Below are positions 41,579 to 48,416 of a stretch of 48,416 nucleotides of DNA, one piece after another. The position numbers were made by a program, and so were the translations under genes. Within the stretch, counting starts at the first letter, position 1. Every line of letters starts with the position of its first letter. Location of the stretch: positions 1-48,416 of the forward strand of contig JALVOC010000025.1 in NCBI GenBank assembly GCA_027032075.1, given 5' to 3'. Origin of the DNA: Chromatiales bacterium. Lineage in GTDB: Bacteria > Pseudomonadota > Gammaproteobacteria > UBA6429 > Thiohalophilaceae. A model generated the notes under the pieces. It did no database searches, was not told the origin of the DNA, and saw only the letters and a list, made by a program, of their open reading frames with translations.

Positions 41579-42174
41579 ACAAATACATTCTATGTAGCTC
41601 AGGTCACATACATGTTTTGCCTGAATCATTAACCTAGCACGCGTGAGTTAGCCAAAGAAGTTGACCTTAAAAGGGAAAAGCTATCGAACTGCAACAATAA
41701 CAACAAGGCAGTCAGAACTGATGCACTAAGAAATACGGTGCCACGGGCGGGGCCGGGTTTGGGTACAATCCCCGGCCCCTTTTTTATTTCCTCTACGAAA
41801 TTTCACTCCAACCGGCGGGAATGATCACATACTCATTATATGGCTTCTTCTGTGCCTTATGTTACAGACCGAAAATAATGCCTGCCGATACAGTTTCACC
41901 ATCGTATATCAGTGATTCATAACATTTGTCCATGTAATTGAATTTAATACAAAATATCAGAAAATAGGTGTCTTTCATGTTTTCACGGGTGTTGCAGAAT
42001 GCGATATTACCCGCAAGATTCGCTACAACAAGGGTTTAACAATAACGATGTAAGGATTTAGTGACAGCGGTAGTATCAACTGATAATCGTAAAAACGGAT
42101 GGCGCGGAGGGAACCACTGATCTATCCTGAAACAAACAGGAAAACCAAATAGCAAAACTCGATAGGGTTCCTGA
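41579..42174. other. Intergenic region before the Crp/Fnr regulator
   Basis: No gene of convincing length. A strong terminator ends the ATPase unit at 41749-41785. The remaining about 390 bp is A/T-rich and should contain the promoter for the regulator; no Fnr box (TTGAT-N4-ATCAA) could be confirmed. Confidence 0.6.
41749..41785 (+). terminator. Intrinsic terminator after the metal ATPase
   Basis: GGGGCCGGG (41749-41757) pairs with CCCGGCCCC (41771-41779) across a 13-base loop, followed by TTTTTTATT. Confidence 0.88.
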
Positions 42175-42912
42175 ATGAAAGCACAAAACGAATGCCTGCT
42201 CCAGAACGCCATTTCAACGGAACAACACCTTCCGTTAAAAGACAAGCTCGATCAACTCTCCACCCATTATTCCGATTTTGTCACCAGCTGTGACACCGCC
42301 TGCCTCAACCTGATGGATCAGGCCAAGCAGGTGGAATTTCCTGCCGGCACCATCATGTTCCGTGAGTGTGAACCCTGCAGTAATTTCATCTGGTTGATCG
42401 AAGGGAGTGTCAGGGTGTACAAACATTCCCCCGATGGACGGGAAATGACCTTCTACCGGGTCGAACCGGGTGACCTGTGCGTCCTCAGCCTGAACAGCCT
42501 GCTTGGCAGGCGCCCCTATCCTGCCGAAGCCATCGCCGAGACGGATATTACAGGGCTGATGCTGAACGGCAAAAAATTCATCAAGGGTATTGATGATTCC
42601 CGCACTTTTCGTGCCTATGTCATGAAGATCCTCACCGAACGGCTGCACGAGATGATGACACTGGTTTCTGAAATCGCATTCCAACGGCTCGACCTGCGTC
42701 TGGCCTGCCTGTTGGGACAAAGGTTTGAACGTTCCGGCGGCGAAAAGCTGGATGTCACCCATGCCGAACTGGCGTGTGAACTCGGAACCACCCGGGAAGT
42801 CGTCAGCCGCATTCTGAAAGAATTCGAACACCAAAAGTGCATTCAACTCTCACGAGGTAAAATTCAGTTGATCTCCCAGCAAGCCCTGGAGTGGATTAGC
42901 CAGGTCAACTGA
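42175..42912 (+). CDS. Crp/Fnr-family transcription regulator
   Basis: 245 aa. A cyclic-nucleotide-binding fold (FPAGTIMFRECEPCSNFIWLIEGSVRVYKHSPDGREMTFYRVEPGDLCVLSL) leads to a C-terminal winged HTH (VTHAELACELGTTREVVSRILKEFEHQKCIQLSRGKIQL). The N-terminal Cys (9, 39, 43, 62, 65) do not follow the Fnr iron-sulfur spacing, so it is not a standard Fnr; a redox, NO or sulfur signal is possible. AGGG lies 7 nt before the ATG. Confidence 0.9.
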   Translation: MKAQNECLLQNAISTEQHLPLKDKLDQLSTHYSDFVTSCDTACLNLMDQAKQVEFPAGTIMFRECEPCSNFIWLIEGSVRVYKHSPDGREMTFYRVEPGDLCVLSLNSLLGRRPYPAEAIAETDITGLMLNGKKFIKGIDDSRTFRAYVMKILTERLHEMMTLVSEIAFQRLDLRLACLLGQRFERSGGEKLDVTHAELACELGTTREVVSRILKEFEHQKCIQLSRGKIQLISQQALEWISQVN

Positions 42913-43486
42913 AACACCGCAGTACACACAACAGCTATGCTGTTTTAGCGGTGCACGCGATTGACGCTGCTGTCGGTTGGCGGGAATCACAGCAAGACAA
43001 GGCAGCTTGGCAATGTCAGAGGAAGAACCCTGCTTCCCCGGGTTTCCTGGCTGTGCGAAATTGTTAAAACAAGTTTAAACAAATCATATAACCATTCTGT
43101 TAATATTCTTTCCGAAATCGAAGTAGAGACAATTCCAGCCACTATACTTATATGATGTTAGTATGCAGTTAAAACTGTCCCGGCAGGACAGAAAGGTATG
43201 ACTAAAGTAAGTGTTCCGAATGCCGGTTTATTTTATAAAACCGGAGCAGGCAGGCTGGAGTATTTTGTCTGAAGCACTGTAAACATATCCCGGCAAGCCA
43301 GGCAAGCCGCGTCTTTACGGATGCCGCTCGCATAAAAACTTCCGGCTTGGATACAAAGCTGAATGCGAAATACAATATTTCAATAAGCAGGTATGCGGAA
43401 CGCTGATTGCTGTTTTATTTTCGAATCATGATAAAAATTGCCTGAACGCAATTTTTTGATTTAGTGGTTTCGTTAAATTAATCTAG
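42913..43486. other. Structured leader/intergenic region before the GGDEF-EAL gene
   Basis: No long gene is convincing. It has nested inverted repeats at 42915-42953 (CACCGC..GCGGTG outside, AACAGC-TAT-GCTGTT inside), CTGTCC-CGGCA-GGACAG at 43175-43191, and CCGGTTT/AAACCGG at 43223-43244. A 24-codon ORF (43198-43272) has AAAGG before its ATG. A c-di-GMP riboswitch core was looked for and not seen. Confidence 0.5.
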
Positions 43487-46400
43487 ATGTTGCCAATGCC
43501 ATTACCCGCAAAGCAGTTCCTGCGCCGTTTTATCACCTTGATTATCCTCGCCTGGACAATTCCACCGGTTTTTGGCCTGTCGTTCCTGCTTTTCATCGAG
43601 ATATTTTCACCTGCACAGGTACTGGCCATTACCTTTTCTCCTCTGGAAATGGCATTTATCATTAGCACCATCGCTTTTGCCTACTGGTACTTCCATCGTT
43701 TTTCCCAACCGCTTGTAAGTTACCTGAATGCACCCAAATCATACGATACGGAAATTATTGACAAACAATTGCGCCGTTTTCCGCTCCATTTCTGGGGTAC
43801 TTTCCTCATCTATCTGTTACTCGCCCCAGCGATCACCATTCTCAGCGCAGAAATCCATGCTGGTTTTCAAGCAGAAATGGTTGATTGGTTTCGTATCCAT
43901 CTGGTGGCCCTGATAGTTTCCATTATTGTGGGCCTACCCATTTTTTTTCTGGTGTTTGATCTGTTTGGCAAAACCTTCGGCCATATAAACCTGCAACATT
44001 CAATCCTGAGCCTGAAACACAAGGTGTTCCTGATTGGCGCACTGGTGCCACTGTTGATTGACACAATTCTGATCCAATACTACTGGACACGCACAGGATT
44101 TTTCAGTGGCGAAACCTTCTTTATCTGGTTGTTGTTGGAGCTTTTTGCCGTTGCTGGTGCCTTGCTGTTTGTCAAAAGTATTGGCCAGTCACTCGCACCT
44201 CTGCAGACGATTTGTAACAGCGACAATCAGGGCGAAGCACCGATCGATATCAGCGCAATCACTCCACAATCTACGGACGAATTGGGCATTATCTCCTGCC
44301 AACTTGGAAAATTACTGAATGACAATCATCTCAAGAATGAACGTCTCATGTTCAGTAACCAACTCCTGCGGGAAGCGCAAACTCACGAGGGGCTCGCCAA
44401 CCTTCTGAAGACCGTCGTAGACAAAACCTGTGAAACCCTGCAAGGCGATCTTTGTTTTCTCAGCATGTATGATGCAGCAAGCAACAAACTCATAGGGGTT
44501 ATTCATACAGGAGCGGAGTATAAAGCGGAGGGCCATTATCAACTTTCCCTGGATGAAAATTCGCTTACTGTGAGAATTTTTCAATCAGGTAAAAGTATTG
44601 CGGTTGAAGACACACTGTCCGACCCCCGCGTAAATCCCAGAATGATAAAAAGATTCGGCATTCGCGCAAGTGCCGGCACTCCTCTCATTGTTGGCGGCAA
44701 GCCTATCGGTGTCCTTCATTCCTCGCGTACTTCAGGCCCCTATTGTTATAGTGAAAATGAAATCAAGGTGCTCGAGGCTTTCGCCCAGGAAGCGGCGCTG
44801 GTGCATACTTTTCTCAAGGATCAACAACTGCGACGCAAGGCGGAAACTGCAATCCGGCAAATCATGGAAGGGATTTCATCAGCCATTGGTGAAAAATTTT
44901 TTACTGCAATCGCAAAAAAAATGAACGAAATCCTGGATGCGGATGCAGTAGCGATCGGGGTCTTGAAAACAAATGGCAATCCCAAAATCGAAACACTCGC
45001 ATTTTACCTGAATGGCAAACAACAGATGGATTTGTGTTATGATCTGGCGGGAACACCCTGTGAGTCGGTAATTCAAAAAACATCCTGTTGCTATTTCAGC
45101 GACATTGCAAGCTTGTTTCCTCACGACAAGGAACTTCAGGAAATGGGCATGGTAGATTATGTCGGTGTTCCTCTGTTTGATTCACAGAACCGGCCTCTTG
45201 GCGTACAATTCGCCATGTTCCGGCACAAAATACAAAATCCGGTTTTTACCGAGACGGTAATGCGCATTTTTGCCGCCAGAACCGCGGCGGAAATCGAACG
45301 CATCCGTAATGAGAATCGCATCAAACGGATGGCCTATTATGACAGTCTGACCGGGCTGCCCAATCGTGACCTCCTGCTTGACCGCCTGCAACAGGCGCTT
45401 GCACATGCCGAACGGCAGGGATCCTGTCTTGCAGTGATGCTCCTGGATCTGGACCACTTCAAGGCAATCAATGATTCTCTCGGACATCCTATCGGCGATA
45501 AACTTCTTTCAGAAGTATCGCGCCGTCTGTCGGAGTGCTTCCGCAGCGAAGACACGGTTGCCCGCCTCGGCGGTGATGAATTCGTCATCCTCTTGACTGA
45601 TCTTGGCGATCAGAACATGGCCTTGCAACAAACGACGCATCTCGCCGATAAAATCCGGGAGAAACTGACTCCAGCCTATTTGATCGAAGGTCACAATCTG
45701 ATGATCACACCAAGTATCGGCATCGCCTTGTTTCCTGAAGACGGGAACAACGGTGAACAGTTGATCAAACATGCCGATACCGCGCTCTACCAGGCAAAAG
45801 GACAGGGACGGGATAATTATCAATTCTTCTCTCCCGCCATGAATATCGCCGCGGTTGAGCGACTAAAAATAGAAAATGCCTTGCATGAAGCAATCGAGAA
45901 AAAACAATTCAGCCTGGTGTTTCAGCCAAAAATCTCCATCCGGGACAATCACATTATTGGCGCCGAAGTTCTTCTGCGCTGGAATCACCCAAAACTCGGT
46001 ATGATTCCTCCCGAACGCTTCATTCCAATCGCAGAAGAAACCGGTTTGATAATTCCGATCGGCAGTTGGGTGATGCAGCAGGCCTGTAAATTCACAAACG
46101 AAATCTGGTGCGCACAGAATTTTTGCAACAAAATGCAAAGCCTGTCTTTCAATGTCAGCCCAAAACAGTTTAAGCAGGCTGATTTTGTCCAATTATTGAG
46201 TGAATCACTGGCCAAATACAACACGGATTCCTCCTGCATCGAACTGGAAGTTACGGAAAATGTTCTTATCCACGATATTGACGATATTGAACGCAAACTC
46301 AAAGAACTGATCGATTTGGGAATCCAGATATCAATCGATGATTTTGGCACCGGTTACTCCTCCCTGCGTTATCTGCAACAGTTACCGATTAACACCATCA

Positions 46401-46654
46401 AGATTGACCGGACTTTTATACACAATATTGCCATAAATCAAAACGACGCGGTGATTGTCGAAACCATTCTTGCCATGGCCAACCATCTCAACATACACAC
46501 CATTGCCGAAGGTGTGGAAACCCGGGAACAGCTTGCGATCCTGAAATCCCAGGGATGCCAAGGTTATCAGGGTTACTATTTCAGCGAACCGGTAAGCATG
46601 CAGAAGTTTACTGAAATGCTCTACGCTGATTGGTCAAACAGCACCACGCACTGA
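43487..46654 (+). CDS. Membrane GAF-GAF-GGDEF-EAL protein
   Basis: 1055 aa. About six TM helices in residues 1-240; two GAF-like domains (about 300-440 and 460-610); GGDEF at 695-699 with an intact RxxD inhibition site five residues before it (RSED); EAL at about 800-1045 with EVL (827-829), TENVLI, DDFGTGYSSL, KIDRTFI and AEGVET. Both synthesis and hydrolysis of c-di-GMP look possible. The start codon has no clear SD; an ATG 9 nt downstream is an alternative. Confidence 0.93.
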   Translation: MLPMPLPAKQFLRRFITLIILAWTIPPVFGLSFLLFIEIFSPAQVLAITFSPLEMAFIISTIAFAYWYFHRFSQPLVSYLNAPKSYDTEIIDKQLRRFPLHFWGTFLIYLLLAPAITILSAEIHAGFQAEMVDWFRIHLVALIVSIIVGLPIFFLVFDLFGKTFGHINLQHSILSLKHKVFLIGALVPLLIDTILIQYYWTRTGFFSGETFFIWLLLELFAVAGALLFVKSIGQSLAPLQTICNSDNQGEAPIDISAITPQSTDELGIISCQLGKLLNDNHLKNERLMFSNQLLREAQTHEGLANLLKTVVDKTCETLQGDLCFLSMYDAASNKLIGVIHTGAEYKAEGHYQLSLDENSLTVRIFQSGKSIAVEDTLSDPRVNPRMIKRFGIRASAGTPLIVGGKPIGVLHSSRTSGPYCYSENEIKVLEAFAQEAALVHTFLKDQQLRRKAETAIRQIMEGISSAIGEKFFTAIAKKMNEILDADAVAIGVLKTNGNPKIETLAFYLNGKQQMDLCYDLAGTPCESVIQKTSCCYFSDIASLFPHDKELQEMGMVDYVGVPLFDSQNRPLGVQFAMFRHKIQNPVFTETVMRIFAARTAAEIERIRNENRIKRMAYYDSLTGLPNRDLLLDRLQQALAHAERQGSCLAVMLLDLDHFKAINDSLGHPIGDKLLSEVSRRLSECFRSEDTVARLGGDEFVILLTDLGDQNMALQQTTHLADKIREKLTPAYLIEGHNLMITPSIGIALFPEDGNNGEQLIKHADTALYQAKGQGRDNYQFFSPAMNIAAVERLKIENALHEAIEKKQFSLVFQPKISIRDNHIIGAEVLLRWNHPKLGMIPPERFIPIAEETGLIIPIGSWVMQQACKFTNEIWCAQNFCNKMQSLSFNVSPKQFKQADFVQLLSESLAKYNTDSSCIELEVTENVLIHDIDDIERKLKELIDLGIQISIDDFGTGYSSLRYLQQLPINTIKIDRTFIHNIAINQNDAVIVETILAMANHLNIHTIAEGVETREQLAILKSQGCQGYQGYYFSEPVSMQKFTEMLYADWSNSTTH

Positions 46655-46770
46655 TATCGTCAATTGTCCTCTCATCGGATAACAGCACCACGAAATCATG
46701 ACATCGTGAGCCACGACTTCTCCTGCAGAAGTAACTTATCGATAATGTGTTCATGGCAAAAGCTGTAATC

Positions 46771-47646
46771 TTACTGCTTTTTATTGCCCGGAAAGTCACA
46801 TACAGGCCAGACATGAAAATAGGAACCGGCCTTCTGTCCCACACCAACCGCACCCTTGTCGAGATAAAGTGCCCATGCCCAATCTGCTTCAAACATGCTG
46901 GTGGTGGACGACCAATAACCGTTTTGAACATCCTCAAAGAGCAGCGGCCTCGATAAGGCCGGGTTGGCTTGTGCACAGTCAAGCAACGATTCGAGTTCAT
47001 TGATATTCGGCAAGCGCCAGCAGGGGGTATCACCATGCAGGTTCAACTCCTTTACCGCATCCAGCGCATCTGCCCAGGTTACGGTTTTGCCACACAGATC
47101 AGCCTGCCGCAGCCAGCACAGATTGGTCAAACGATCATGCACCATGCCAGGCATAAGGTGAAAACGCGGTTTCGGCCAGGGTTGACCGTGTTGAAATTCA
47201 CCATCCTGGCCACTGCCTGCACAGGAGACAGGTTTGCCACGACTGTCATAACAACTCTGCTGACCCGTCACGGGCAGGAGAGTGCCGCCATCACCCCGCA
47301 CCGGCCACAGCAGATAGGATTGGTCCTTGCCGCCATAGAACATACGTCCCCCATGCATGTCGATATACCAGGCATACGCGGGGTTGATGACAGCGGTGGT
47401 TGACGTCCAGTACCATGCGGGAAAGACGCCATGAAAAGGGTGATCCGCAGGCAGCGCCGGTCTGCTGGTCTGAAAACTCAGCAGGCTGCGCAACTCGCGC
47501 CGGTTGGGAACCCGCCAGTCGGCGTAAGCAAAACGGCATTGCCGGTTCATCTCCTGCACGTAGTCCAATGCTTCTTGCCAGGTCAATGGAAATCCCGCAA
47601 GATTCGCATCACTTGGCCAAACCAGACCAGTAAGGCGATCCTGCAC
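46771..47646 (-). CDS. Twin Lcl_C (DUF1566) repeat protein, 5' end uncertain
   Basis: 291 aa from a GTG at 47646. Two DUF1566 units are seen: DRLTGLVWPSDAN...WRVPNRRELRSLL...YWTSTT..., and DRLTNLCWLRQADLCG...WRLPNINELESLL...GYWSSTTS... The open frame continues upstream to 47808 with matching sequence (YLWSGQLTCHDVSG, GQDAEFRKGVPWPSPRF) but no standard start there, suggesting a frameshift or lost N-terminus. The protein may be secreted in relatives; no signal peptide is visible. Confidence 0.75.
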   Translation of the reverse strand: MQDRLTGLVWPSDANLAGFPLTWQEALDYVQEMNRQCRFAYADWRVPNRRELRSLLSFQTSRPALPADHPFHGVFPAWYWTSTTAVINPAYAWYIDMHGGRMFYGGKDQSYLLWPVRGDGGTLLPVTGQQSCYDSRGKPVSCAGSGQDGEFQHGQPWPKPRFHLMPGMVHDRLTNLCWLRQADLCGKTVTWADALDAVKELNLHGDTPCWRLPNINELESLLDCAQANPALSRPLLFEDVQNGYWSSTTSMFEADWAWALYLDKGAVGVGQKAGSYFHVWPVCDFPGNKKQ

Positions 47647-47857
47647 AACCTCGCCCCTGCTTTCAAAGCGTGGGGACGGCCAGGGAACACCCTTGCGAAA
47701 CTCGGCATCCTGTCCACTGTGCTCACAGGAAATCGTTTGCCCGCTGACATCGTGACATGTCAGTTGTCCGGACCAAAGATAGCCTTTACTGCAAATGTTG
47801 CTCTTCCTCTACCAGGCATCAACCGTCGTGAATATCCTGACTGCATGAAGGCAAATC

Positions 47858-48172
47858 CTAGCTGTATTCAGCACGATTACGGATCCGGTATAATTTTTCC
47901 ACCGGTAGTATTGCCACTATACCGTCTTCCATCATGCCAGTGTGTGCCGCATCCATAATGGCTGAGCTGATTTCCTCAACCTTGTCAGCCGGTGTGAAGA
48001 TTTCAATTTTATAATTTACCGTCATCTCATCTTCAGAATAGTAGTTTTTGTAGTCACCAAAACCTTTTACCTCTGATACGCTCAAACCACCTATATCGAG
48101 TTTTTTCAACTGGCCTTTTACTTTGTCGAGCGCCAGAAAAGGGATAATCGCAGTCACTTTTTTATAGTCCAT
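47858..48172 (-). CDS. PII-like regulatory protein
   Basis: 104 aa. It begins DYKKVTAIIPFLALDKVKGQLKKLDIGGLSVSEVKGFGDYKNYY and ends GIVAILPVEKLYRIRNRAEYS, the fold and ends of PII/GlnK proteins. The T-loop differs from GlnB (no GxxEYR-type uridylylation Tyr), so it is a PII-like variant. Such proteins often accompany transporters, but none is adjacent in the window. The role is unknown. Confidence 0.85.
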   Translation of the reverse strand: MDYKKVTAIIPFLALDKVKGQLKKLDIGGLSVSEVKGFGDYKNYYSEDEMTVNYKIEIFTPADKVEEISSAIMDAAHTGMMEDGIVAILPVEKLYRIRNRAEYS

Positions 48173-48416
48173 AATAAACTCCAGTTGTCTATCAGTTACA
48201 AACCATGATTTTCATGTATTGCGGATGAGCGCATCACAAAAAAACAGGTATACCATGTTTCCTCTCGGTTTTTTCTCTGAACAGGCAGACTAAATAGCCG
48301 TGCGAAAAAGGTGTCCACTTTAAAAAATTGGTAAGCCGTTTCTCCAGTAGCTGCTGGCAAGACTCTCGGCAGCAGGGATGCTGCCGTGAAGCTTACAGGG
48401 ATGTATTCACAGCGTG
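48173..48416. other. Right-end intergenic region with an interspersed repeat
   Basis: No gene seen. It ends in an interspersed-repeat-like sequence: hairpin CGGCAGCA-GGGA-TGCTGCCG (48367-48386) followed by TTACAGGGATGTATTCAC. I recall this hairpin-plus-TACAGGGATGTA pattern from many intergenic sites in sulfur-oxidising and methylotrophic gammaproteobacteria. Confidence 0.6.

Noticed and set aside
42961-43155. 64-aa rightward ORF
   Set aside because: No SD, low-complexity composition and no recognisable domain; it falls in a structured intergenic region.
42913-43486. c-di-GMP riboswitch before the GGDEF-EAL gene
   Set aside because: The conserved GEMM core was looked for and not found; only unrelated hairpins are present.

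Overview
The window comes from the chromosome of a gammaproteobacterium. The evidence is the host gene order recA-recX-alaS-lysC-csrA-tRNA-Ser-tRNA-Arg, the style of the regulators, and an intergenic repeat at the right edge. I recall that repeat type from sulfur-oxidising and related gammaproteobacteria, but I cannot name the genus from sequence alone.

About two thirds of the window (1 to about 31,790) is a temperate prophage cut off by the left edge. It sits at the 3' end of a tRNA-Arg(ACG) gene, with a tyrosine integrase beside the tRNA. It is a mosaic myophage: lambda-type packaging and portal (Nu1-like and GpA-like terminase, GpB-like portal, FII-like joiner, minor tail protein Z), an HK97-type capsid in which the protease is fused to the shell protein, and a Mu-type contractile tail (gp37, sheath, tube, chaperone, tape measure, DNA-circularisation N, gp44 hub, gpV spike, gp46, start of gp47/baseplate J). 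All late genes read leftward from about 18,954 to beyond position 1, tightly packed and mostly overlapping. A second leftward block (19,058-22,884) holds a TOPRIM primase and a VapE-type helicase, with an array of short repeats around a 33-bp alternating CG-rich tract that could be a replication origin.

The immunity region (about 22,900-24,990) copies the lambda layout in mirror image. A short Cro-like gene reads left and a CI-like gene reads right. Two nearly identical promoter-operator modules drive the leftward operon and the rightward early operon. An exported protein of unknown function lies between cI and the rightward promoter. The rightward operon (24,988-31,751) carries small unknown proteins, a ParB-like protein with cysteine pairs, an M15-type endolysin, two zinc-finger-like proteins, SSB, an Xis-like protein and the integrase.

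From 31,791 to the right end the DNA is host: two tRNAs with a degenerate tRNA/terminator duplication between them, csrA, lysC, alaS, recX, recA and thpR (all leftward); a rightward pair of an exported His/Cys protein and a P1B-type metal ATPase with an unusual APC motif; a Crp/Fnr regulator; a membrane GAF-GAF-GGDEF-EAL protein; and, leftward, a twin-Lcl_C (DUF1566) protein with a doubtful 5' end and a PII-like protein.

The strongest unusual signals are: (1) the paired operator/promoter modules with a probably leaderless cro-like transcript; (2) a probable -2 programmed frameshift in the tail chaperone gene; (3) the symmetric GTGACACC/GGTGTCAC array around a Z-DNA-prone tract; (4) the exported immunity-region gene; (5) several untracked small genes.
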